Positions 57,540 to 64,000 of a stretch of 64,000 nucleotides of DNA are shown here, one piece after another. The stretch is from an uncultured Eubacteriales bacterium (GTDB lineage: Bacteria; Bacillota; Clostridia; Oscillospirales; Oscillospiraceae), in the NCBI GenBank assembly GCA_900316745.1, contig ONEB01000006.1, positions 62,001 through 126,000 of the forward strand. The letters run 5' to 3'. A program made the position numbers and the translations under genes. Numbering within the stretch: the first letter of the stretch is position 1; every line of letters starts with the position of its first letter. Under the pieces are notes generated by a model. That model saw only the letters and a program-made list of their open reading frames with translations, was not told the DNA's origin and did no database searches.

Positions 57540-58478
57540 TCATGTGATCAGCGCGTACAGCCAGTGGATGACCGGCAGGGTAAACAGGCACAGGACGGAG
57601 GAGAGGATGTTCGTCGCGCTGGCGAACTGGGCCTCCTCCTCGGTGCGGAACATCGTGGTAAACTGCACGACCATGACGGCGGAGGGGGCGCCCGCCGTGA
57701 GGGCGACGACCGTGAGGATCTCGCGCGCGTGCGGATGCAGGTGCATCACGCCGCACAGGCGCAGCGCCAAAATCGCCGCGGCGGGGTACAGCAGCAGCCG
57801 CCCCGCGCAGAGGAGATAGGCTTTTTTGTCCCCGAACACGCGGCGCAGATCGGCGCTGCCGAGGATCATGCCGATCGAAAACATGAACACCGGCCCCATC
57901 ATGTCGCCGAGCGTGCTGACGCTCTCGCCCAGCAGCCCGGGCAGCCGCAGACCGGACACCCACAGCGCAAGACCGATCACAACGGCGATCAGCACCGGGT
58001 TTTTCACGAACATGGCGAGGCTGATATGCCTCTGCCCGCTCAGCACGGCCTGCCCGTGCGTGAAGATGAGCAGGTTCATCACGAAAAACGCAGGGCTTAA
58101 GTAAATGACCCACTCGCCGCCCATCGCGCTCGCGATCAGCGGGAGCATGAAGTTGCCCGCGTTGGGGTACTCCAGCGTCGTATAGTCCACGACCGTGAGC
58201 GGCACCGCGCGGCGCAGAGCCGCCGTGAGCAGCGCAAACACGACCACCACGATCAGCGAGCCGACGAGACTCACGCCCATACCCGCGAGCTTTGCGGCGC
58301 TGAATTCATACTGGAAGGCGTTGACCATGGCGCACGGCGTGAGAAACCAGAGGGCGAACTGCCCCAGCGCCTTGCTGTCCTGATAGGTCATCAGCTTCGA
58401 GCGCACGGCGAGAAAGCCCAGCGCGATATAGATGGCGAGCCTCGCGACCTTCTGCGCGATCACCATGGTGAGACTCAT
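57540..58478 (-). CDS. AEC-family auxin-efflux-like transporter
   Basis: The 312-residue membrane protein has about ten helices. Family features are FALWFLTPCAMVNAF near the N-terminus, YTTLEYPNAGNFMLPLI (the N-x-G-x-x-x-P motif in the middle) and TAGAPSAVMVVQF near the end. The AEC family exports organic anions such as malate or auxin-like acids. Start at 58478 has AAGGGGA six bases upstream; ATG 58484 is too close to that site. It borders the CRISPR array, whose transcription-upstream end lies 56 bases from its stop. Confidence 0.88.
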   Translation of the reverse strand: MSLTMVIAQKVARLAIYIALGFLAVRSKLMTYQDSKALGQFALWFLTPCAMVNAFQYEFSAAKLAGMGVSLVGSLIVVVVFALLTAALRRAVPLTVVDYTTLEYPNAGNFMLPLIASAMGGEWVIYLSPAFFVMNLLIFTHGQAVLSGQRHISLAMFVKNPVLIAVVIGLALWVSGLRLPGLLGESVSTLGDMMGPVFMFSIGMILGSADLRRVFGDKKAYLLCAGRLLLYPAAAILALRLCGVMHLHPHAREILTVVALTAGAPSAVMVVQFTTMFRTEEEAQFASATNILSSVLCLFTLPVIHWLYALIT

Positions 58479-58495
58479 GTACATTCCCCTTGCTC

Positions 58496-58531
58496 AAAAA
58501 CACCCCCGCAGAGGCATTGCCTTTGCGGGGG
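58496..58531 (-). terminator. Terminator of rny
   Basis: CCCCCGCA at 58503-58510 pairs with TGCGGGGG at 58524-58531, with an inner AGGC / GCCT stem. The minus-strand T-run is the complement of 58496-58500. Confidence 0.88.
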
Positions 58532-58544
58532 CAAACGTTTGGTT

Positions 58545-60086
58545 TTATTTCGCGTAATCGACGGCCTTGGTCTCGCGGATGATGTGGACCTTGATCTGGC
58601 CGGGATAGGTGAGCTCGTCTTCGATCTTCTTGGCGATGTCGTGGGCGAGCAGCGTCATCTGATCCTCGCTGACCTCCTCGGGCTTGACCATCACGCGGAT
58701 CTCGCGTCCGGCCTGGATGGCATAGCAGCTGCCGATGCCGGGGAAGGACTTGGTGACCTCCTCGAGCTTCTCCAGACGCTTGACGTAGTTTTCGATGTTC
58801 TCGCGGCGCGCGCCGGGGCGGGCAGCGGAGATGCTGTCTGCCGCCTGCACGATGCAGGCCTCGACGGTGTGCGCCTCCACGTCGCCGTGGTGCGCCTCGA
58901 TGCAGTGGATGACCGCTTCGTTTTCCTTATACTTGCGGGCCATGTTCACGCCGATCGTGACGTGGCTGCCCTCGACCTCGTGGTCGATGGACTTGCCCAG
59001 GTCGTGGAGCAGACCTGCGCGCTTGGCGATGGCGACGTTCGCGCCCAGCTCCGAGGCAATGAGCCCGGAGATGTGGGACACTTCGATCGAGTGCTGCAGC
59101 ACGTTCTGGCCGTAGCTGGTACGGTACTTCATGCGGCCGAGCAGACGCACGAGCTCGGGGTGGATGCCGTGAATGTTCGTCTCGAACACGGCGCGCTCGC
59201 CCTCGGCCTTGATGGTGGCGTTGACCTCCTTCTGGGCCTTGGCGACCATTTCCTCGATGCGGGCGGGGTGGATGCGGCCGTCGGCGATGAGCTTCTCCAG
59301 CGCCAGACGGGCCACCTCGCGGCGGACTGGGTCAAAGCTGGAGACGGTGATTGCCTCGGGGGTGTCGTCGATGATCAGGTCGCAGCCGGTCAGCGTCTCA
59401 ATGGCGCGGATGTTGCGGCCCTCGCGGCCGATGATGCGGCCTTTCATCTCGTCGTTCGGCAGCGGCACGACCGATACGGTCACTTCGCTGGCGTGGTCGG
59501 CGGCGCAGCGCTGGATCGCCGTGGCGACGATCTCGCGGGCCATGCGGTCGGCCTCGTCCTTGTACTGGGCTTCGATCTCTTTGAGCTTGGCGGCCTTCTC
59601 GTGCGTGACCTCGGCTTCGAGCGTCTCGATCAGATAGGCCTTGGCTTCTTCGATGGTGTAACCGGAAATCTTTTCCAGCATCTCCTGCTGGGTTTTGCGG
59701 ATGGTGCGGATCTCATTCTGCTGTGCTTCCACGTTGGCAAGCTTGGCGTTGAGAGATTCGGTCTTGCGGTCGAGCGCGTCGGTCTTGCGGTCGAGCGTTT
59801 CCTCCTTCTGCTGGAGGCGGCGCTCCTGCTTCTGCAGCTCGGCGCGGCGGGATTTCTCCTCGTGCTCGAACTCCGTGCGGCTCTTCTGAATCTCTTCCTT
59901 TGCTTCCACGAGCGCTTCGCGCTTCTTGCTCTCGGCGCTCTTGAGGGCGTCGTTGATGATGCGCTTTGCCTCTTCCTCGGCGCCGGCGATCTGCGCCTCG
60001 GCGACCTTCTTGCGATAGATCACGCCGAGCACAAAGCCGATCACGAGCGTGGCGATGCAGATGATGACCCAAATAATCGGGCTCAT
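58545..60086 (-). CDS. rny: Ribonuclease Y
   Basis: The 513-residue protein has an N-terminal membrane helix ([20 protein letters not shown]), a long coiled coil (about 25-190), a KH domain ([20 protein letters not shown]) and an HD domain ([30 protein letters not shown]). RNase Y starts bulk mRNA decay at the membrane in Firmicutes. The start at 60086 (MSPIIWV) has GGAGGA 12 bases upstream, slightly long; the frame extends to 60122 (TTG) without a site. Confidence 0.96.
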   Translation of the reverse strand: MSPIIWVIICIATLVIGFVLGVIYRKKVAEAQIAGAEEEAKRIINDALKSAESKKREALVEAKEEIQKSRTEFEHEEKSRRAELQKQERRLQQKEETLDRKTDALDRKTESLNAKLANVEAQQNEIRTIRKTQQEMLEKISGYTIEEAKAYLIETLEAEVTHEKAAKLKEIEAQYKDEADRMAREIVATAIQRCAADHASEVTVSVVPLPNDEMKGRIIGREGRNIRAIETLTGCDLIIDDTPEAITVSSFDPVRREVARLALEKLIADGRIHPARIEEMVAKAQKEVNATIKAEGERAVFETNIHGIHPELVRLLGRMKYRTSYGQNVLQHSIEVSHISGLIASELGANVAIAKRAGLLHDLGKSIDHEVEGSHVTIGVNMARKYKENEAVIHCIEAHHGDVEAHTVEACIVQAADSISAARPGARRENIENYVKRLEKLEEVTKSFPGIGSCYAIQAGREIRVMVKPEEVSEDQMTLLAHDIAKKIEDELTYPGQIKVHIIRETKAVDYAK

Positions 60087-60225
60087 GTTTGTGTTTGTTC
60101 CTCCATTCTGATTGCGTTCCAAATAGGTGTTTTGACGAAAGGCGGACCATAAAACGTATCCGCCGAATAGTGAATCGTATTTCTCAGCAGCGGCTCCACA
60201 CTGCCGCTGAAAATAGTATCAAATC

Positions 60226-60254
60226 ATTCTACCTTTTTTTGTGCATTATGTCAA
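60226..60254 (-). promoter_or_regulatory. rny promoter
   Basis: On the minus strand consensus TTGACA (complement of 60249-60254) and TAGAAT (complement of 60226-60231) are 17 bases apart. This leaves a leader of about 140 bases before the start codon, in which I recognise no riboswitch. Confidence 0.82.
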
Positions 60255-60311
60255 GCGGATATATACTTTAAAATAATTAATACCGATTCAGGCTTTCCCG
60301 CCAACATCCGC

Positions 60312-60340
60312 TTGCGCGGAGTGGAACATTCCGGTATAAT
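60312..60340 (+). promoter_or_regulatory. Promoter of the mannosyltransferase-like gene
   Basis: TTGCGC at 60312-60317 and consensus TATAAT at 60335-60340 are 17 bases apart. Confidence 0.78.
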
Positions 60341-60379
60341 AATTAGATGTTAATTTGATTTCCCACAGGAGGCGCAGGC

Positions 60380-62191
60380 ATGTCAGCGCTCACGTTTGTG
60401 TTCCCGATCGCGGTAATCCTGATGATCGGGTTTTTGCTCCTGCATCTGGAGTTAGCGAAAAAAACCGCCATACAGCCGCGCAGGGGACGCTTCGGTGCTG
60501 TCGGCGCGCTGCTCATCACGGCGGTCTACGGCGTCACGGCGTTTATCGGTCTCGGCGACCGCGTCGCCCCGCAGACGTTCTATGTGCCCGTTGCGGGCGA
60601 GCGCGCGACGATCACGTTTCAGCAGCCGGAGCGCATCGGGCGCGTGATGTTCTACGCCGGCATCGGCACGGGCAGCTGGACTGTCGTCCGTGATGACACG
60701 GGCGAGACGCTCTGCACCCTGCCGCAGGAATACAAAGACGTGCTCAAATGGTACGAGACCGCGCCCGAGGACGGCGGCGAGACGAGCGTTTCCTCCGTCT
60801 CGATCCTCTGCTCCGGCACCGGCGCGCAGCTCGGTGAGATCGCCCTCTACCGCCCGGACGGCACGCGCATCGTACCGCAGCATGTGACAAACGACGCGCT
60901 CATGGACGAGCAGGCGCTCGTCCCCGCGGAATCGACCTACTGCAACAGCACCTATTTCGACGAGATCTACCACGCCCGCACCGCGCAGGAGCATCTGACG
61001 AATCTCAGGCCCTACGAGGTCTCGCACCCGCCGCTCGGAAAGCTCATCCTCTCCATCGGCATCACGATCTTCGGGCTCACGCCGTTCGGCTGGCGCTTCA
61101 TGGGCACGCTCTTCGGCGTGCTGATGGTGCCGGTGATGTGGCGGCTTGCCGGGGAGCTGTTTGAAGATGACCGCATCGCCCTGTGCGCGACGGCGATCTT
61201 CGCCTTTGACTTCATGCACTTTACGCAGACGCGCATCGCCACGATCGATACCTACGCGGTGTTTTTCATCCTGCTGATGTATCTCTTCATGTGGCTCTGG
61301 CTGCGCGACGGGCGGGCGCGCGACCTGGGACTCTCCGGATTGTTTTTCGCGCTCGGCGCCGCGAGCAAGTGGACCTGCCTCTATGCCGGCGCGGGGCTCG
61401 GAGTGCTGTGGCTGGTGCACTGGATCATCGCCGGTGTGCGGGCGCACACCGCGCCGAAGATCAGCCTGAAAAAGCAGCCCGAGGCGCTCTCGGCGCAGAA
61501 AAGCGCCTATTACCGGGCGCTGGGGAAGAACATCCTCTTCTGCCTCGGCGCGTTCGTGGCGCTGCCCGCGCTGGTGTATTATCTCAGCTACACGCCCTAC
61601 GGCACCGCCAGGGGCCTGCACGGCGTCGGGATGTATTTCACGAAGGAATACTTCACCACCGTTGTGGAGAATCAGAAGTTCATGTTCACCTACCACGCGG
61701 GGCTCGTCTCGACGCATCCCTACTCCGCCCCGTGGTGGAAGTGGCTGCTGGACATCCGCCCGATCCTGTACTATCTGCGCTACGGCGAGGGGACGGTCAC
61801 GAGCATCGCGGCGTTTGTCAATCCCGTGCTCTGCTGGGGCGGCCTTGCAGCGGTCATCGTGTGCGCGGTGCGCGCGCTGCGCCGCGGCGAAAAGCGCGAC
61901 ATGCGCGCGGTGTTCATCGTCATCGGGTATCTCGCGCAGCTTCTGCCGTGGGTGTTCATCTCGCGCATCACGTTCGAATATCACTATTTTGCCTGCACGG
62001 TCTTTCTCACGCTCGCGCTCGCGCTGCTGTTCGACGAGCTGCGGCAGCGGGGACAGATGCGCCTCGTCTATGCCTGCACGGGAACGAGCGTCGCGCTCTT
62101 TGCGCTGTTCTATCCCGCGCTCGCGGGCGTCGAGGTCTCGCGCTCGTTCTCTACGCACTTTCTCAAATGGCTGCCTTCGTGGCCTTTATAA
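60380..62191 (+). CDS. PMT-family (GT39) protein O-mannosyltransferase-like membrane protein
   Basis: The 603-residue protein has two N-terminal helices around an external beta domain (about 60-175) and then about ten membrane helices. STYFDEIYHARTAQEHL followed by PYEVSHPPLGKLILSIG is the PMT catalytic loop, with Asp-Glu. YTPYGTARGLHGVGMYF and HPYSAPWWKWLLDIRPILYY are the later conserved loops. Bacterial PMTs move mannose or another sugar from a polyprenyl carrier to exported proteins; the sugar here is unknown. AGGAGG precedes the ATG. Confidence 0.85.
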   Translation: MSALTFVFPIAVILMIGFLLLHLELAKKTAIQPRRGRFGAVGALLITAVYGVTAFIGLGDRVAPQTFYVPVAGERATITFQQPERIGRVMFYAGIGTGSWTVVRDDTGETLCTLPQEYKDVLKWYETAPEDGGETSVSSVSILCSGTGAQLGEIALYRPDGTRIVPQHVTNDALMDEQALVPAESTYCNSTYFDEIYHARTAQEHLTNLRPYEVSHPPLGKLILSIGITIFGLTPFGWRFMGTLFGVLMVPVMWRLAGELFEDDRIALCATAIFAFDFMHFTQTRIATIDTYAVFFILLMYLFMWLWLRDGRARDLGLSGLFFALGAASKWTCLYAGAGLGVLWLVHWIIAGVRAHTAPKISLKKQPEALSAQKSAYYRALGKNILFCLGAFVALPALVYYLSYTPYGTARGLHGVGMYFTKEYFTTVVENQKFMFTYHAGLVSTHPYSAPWWKWLLDIRPILYYLRYGEGTVTSIAAFVNPVLCWGGLAAVIVCAVRALRRGEKRDMRAVFIVIGYLAQLLPWVFISRITFEYHYFACTVFLTLALALLFDELRQRGQMRLVYACTGTSVALFALFYPALAGVEVSRSFSTHFLKWLPSWPL

Positions 62192-62215
62192 TTATACAGA
62201 AAGAAGGATTTTATT

Positions 62216-62653
62216 ATGATCGCAATCGGTTCTGACCACGGCGGATTCGCCCTGAAGCAGGAGATCATGAAGCACCTGGAGGCTGCGGGCTATGCCTATA
62301 AGGACTATGGCACGTATACCGCCGACAGCTGCGACTATCCCGTCTACGGCGAGAGGGTCGCCCGCGCCGTGGCAGGCGGCGAGGCGGAGCGCGGCATCCT
62401 CATCTGCGGCACGGGCATCGGCATCTCGATCTCCGCGAACAAGGTCAAGGGCATCCGCGCGGCGCTCTGCGGCGACTGCTACTCCGCCGAAATGACCCGC
62501 CGCCACAATGACGCGAACATCCTCGCGCTCGGCGCGCGCGTGCTGGGACCCGGCCTCGCGCTCAAGATCGTGGACACGTTCCTGACCACCGAATTCGAGG
62601 GCGGTCGTCACGCCCGCCGCGTCGCGCTCATTTCCGACATCGAAAACCGCTGA
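62216..62653 (+). CDS. rpiB: Ribose-5-phosphate isomerase B
   Basis: The 145-residue RpiB/LacAB protein has MIAIGSDHGGFALKQEIM, DYPVYGERVARAVAGG, ILICGTGIGISISANKVKGI (catalytic Cys region) and RRHNDANILALGARV. It interconverts ribose-5-phosphate and ribulose-5-phosphate; LacA/B-type specificity (galactose-6-phosphate) cannot be fully excluded. AGAAGGA precedes the ATG, 24 bases after the PMT gene. Confidence 0.92.
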   Translation: MIAIGSDHGGFALKQEIMKHLEAAGYAYKDYGTYTADSCDYPVYGERVARAVAGGEAERGILICGTGIGISISANKVKGIRAALCGDCYSAEMTRRHNDANILALGARVLGPGLALKIVDTFLTTEFEGGRHARRVALISDIENR

Positions 62654-62675
62654 CCCTCAAAGGAGGAAACCCGGA

Positions 62676-63752
62676 ATGGGAAACGAAGTATACCGCCCGA
62701 AGAGCCGGCCCGGCAGGAGACTGCGGCGCATTCTGACGGCGGTGGTTCTGGCAGCTGCCGTCGCGGTCATCGCGCTGTTTTTCATCTGCCAGAAATATCT
62801 GGTCTTTACCGCCGACGGTGTGCGCATCGATCCCAGGGCGGCGTCTGCGGCGGCGTCCGCCACGTCGGCGCCCGCCCCGGAGGTCTCGCCGCTCGTGGTG
62901 GACGTGGAGGTGGAGATCGGGAAAACCGACTATTCCACCCTCGTCACCGACGCCGGTACGGGGCTTTCGGCGCTGCACGGAAAATATCTCACCGCCGACC
63001 AGATCACGCCGGAGAATCTCAAGTCCGCCGCCGCGCAGATCAAGGCGGCAGGCGGCGATCTGCTCGTGCTGCAGATGAAGCCGTCCTCCGGCAGGCTCAG
63101 CTGGAAGTCCGCTGTCGCGCTCGCCGATGAGGCCGGGGCGAACGGCTCTGCCGAGCTTCAGGACACGATCCGGGAGCTCAAAGAGGACGGCGTCCGCTTC
63201 GCCGCAACGGTAAGCTGCTGCGCAGACTCCGCGCTTGCGCAGGCAAAGAGCGAGCTTGCGCTCAAGAGCGCGGGAATGCCGTATTCCGACGGCTCCGGCA
63301 GCTGGGTCGATCCCATGAACGAGACGGTGCAGCAGTATGTCGCGGCGCTCTGCAAGGAGCTCGCGGGCATGGGCTTTGAGGAGATCTTCTGCTCCTATAT
63401 GCAGACGCCCGCCACAACCGCGGATCTGGAGCTCGGCGAGGACGTCTCGCGCTCCGACGCCGTGATGGGCTTTGCCAAGAATCTGCGCCGGAGTGTCCGG
63501 AGCGCGAACGCGAAGCTCTCGATCGTGTGCAGCGTCGATTCCGTGGCCTATGACCGCGCGAATCTCACCGGACAGGAGCTGACGCTCCTGCCGCGCGTGT
63601 TTGACCGGCTGTGCGTCTTTACCGACGCCGCTACGCTCGCGCTTCTGGAGGGGAAGATGACGGACGCGTATCCGGAGCTCGACACCGAGACGCGCGTCGT
63701 GCCGTTCATCCCCGCCAAACGCGACGCCGGAAGCTGGATTTTAACGACCTGA
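62676..63752 (+). CDS. Membrane-anchored DUF4015-like putative glycoside hydrolase
   Basis: The 358-residue protein has a basic start, one membrane helix (about 20-42, ILTAVVLAAAVAVIALFFIC) and an extracytoplasmic domain. LHGKYLTADQITPENLKSAA, GGDLLVLQMKPSSGRLSW, WVDPMNETVQQYVAALCKEL and GFEEIFCSYMQ follow the barrel order of DUF4015 putative glycoside hydrolases (D-P-x-N and late strands). Acidic catalytic residues are less clear than in better-known members. AAAGGAGGA precedes the ATG. It lies between rpiB and prmA. Confidence 0.65.
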   Translation: MGNEVYRPKSRPGRRLRRILTAVVLAAAVAVIALFFICQKYLVFTADGVRIDPRAASAAASATSAPAPEVSPLVVDVEVEIGKTDYSTLVTDAGTGLSALHGKYLTADQITPENLKSAAAQIKAAGGDLLVLQMKPSSGRLSWKSAVALADEAGANGSAELQDTIRELKEDGVRFAATVSCCADSALAQAKSELALKSAGMPYSDGSGSWVDPMNETVQQYVAALCKELAGMGFEEIFCSYMQTPATTADLELGEDVSRSDAVMGFAKNLRRSVRSANAKLSIVCSVDSVAYDRANLTGQELTLLPRVFDRLCVFTDAATLALLEGKMTDAYPELDTETRVVPFIPAKRDAGSWILTT

Positions 63753-63769
63753 CAGGAGGAACAATCAGT

Positions 63770-64000
63770 ATGCAATGGATCGAAGCCGCCGTGGAGACGA
63801 AAAGCGAGGAGATCGACGCTGTGTGCGCCGCGCTCGCCGAGCTCGGCGCGGGCGGCATGGTCGTGGAGGACGAGGCGGATTTCCAGCGCTTTCTCGAGCA
63901 GAACCACCAGTACTGGGACTATGTGGACGACGAGCTTGCGGACAAATTCCGCGGCGTGTCGCGCGTGAAGTTTTATCTCGCGGACGACGACGAGGGGCGC
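63770..64000 (+). CDS. prmA: Ribosomal protein L11 methyltransferase, N-terminal part (3' truncated by window)
   Basis: The frame starts at ATG 63770 after AGGAGGA at 63754-63760 and is open to the window end (77 codons). MQWIEAAVETKSEEIDAVCA, LGAGGMVVEDEADF and NHQYWDYVDDELADKF match the N-terminal substrate-recognition domain of Firmicutes PrmA. That enzyme trimethylates lysines of L11. The SAM-binding domain lies beyond the window. Confidence 0.85.
   Translation, partial: MQWIEAAVETKSEEIDAVCAALAELGAGGMVVEDEADFQRFLEQNHQYWDYVDDELADKFRGVSRVKFYLADDDEGR

Overview
The window reads as one contiguous chromosomal segment of a GC-rich anaerobic Firmicute, most like a gut Oscillospiraceae/Ruminococcaceae (Clostridia) species. 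The reasons are strong AGGAGG-type ribosome binding sites, TTGACA/TATAAT promoters, dense rho-independent terminators, RNase Y, a Firmicutes-type GalT, a ferredoxin-rich NuoE/NuoF-like module, a rubrerythrin/superoxide reductase and M32 carboxypeptidase. No rRNA operon, IS element or phage gene was seen. Taxonomy is inferred from gene content only.

Layout. 1-6.8 kb: RNA modification (RluA-type, TruA), acyl-ACP thioesterase, a ThrH-like phosphatase, tRNA-Leu(UAA), a membrane protein and an acetyltransferase. 6.8-19.2 kb: an alpha-galactoside utilisation region, with a divergent MsmK-type ATPase, an MsmE/F/G-type importer, an AraC regulator, GH36 alpha-galactosidase, DUF624 protein, galK and galT. 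19.2-23.8 kb: a cytoplasmic BMP-like protein with a ParB-like segment, a phosphoesterase, orphan trpB and a TetR regulator. 24.0-29.4 kb: a redox operon of NuoE-like, NuoF-like, a hydrogenase-like Fe-S protein that lacks H-cluster ligands, and a molybdopterin oxidoreductase. 29.4-36.6 kb: flavin reductase, radical SAM protein, DUF937, PfkB kinase, a superoxide reductase-rubrerythrin fusion, VanX-like dipeptidase, GNAT and esterase. 36.7-41.4 kb: amylosucrase-like GH13, fructokinase and two unknown genes. 41.4-53.2 kb: M32 carboxypeptidase, a secreted phosphatase and a secreted SGNH hydrolase, a PurN-like protein, a glycosyltransferase-CsaB fusion, a phosphatase-GNAT fusion, an orphan TrpX-like binding protein, a C39-like protein and a FliB-like protein.

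53.2-57.5 kb is a compact type II-C CRISPR-Cas locus. It has a tracrRNA with its own promoter, a 1088-residue Cas9 with all catalytic residues, a cas1 gene cut to its N-terminal third, no cas2, and an array of eight identical 36-bp repeats with seven 30-bp spacers. The array is read on the minus strand, opposite to cas9, and every repeat ends in an extended -10 promoter. The tracrRNA layout closely matches that of Neisseria meningitidis. The locus looks able to interfere but unable to acquire spacers.

57.5-64 kb: AEC transporter, RNase Y, a protein O-mannosyltransferase-like membrane enzyme, RpiB, a DUF4015-like protein and the start of prmA.

The sugar genes fit together: alpha-galactosides enter by the ABC importer, are split inside the cell by GH36, galactose passes through GalK/GalT, and any sucrose released could feed the amylosucrase-like enzyme and fructokinase.
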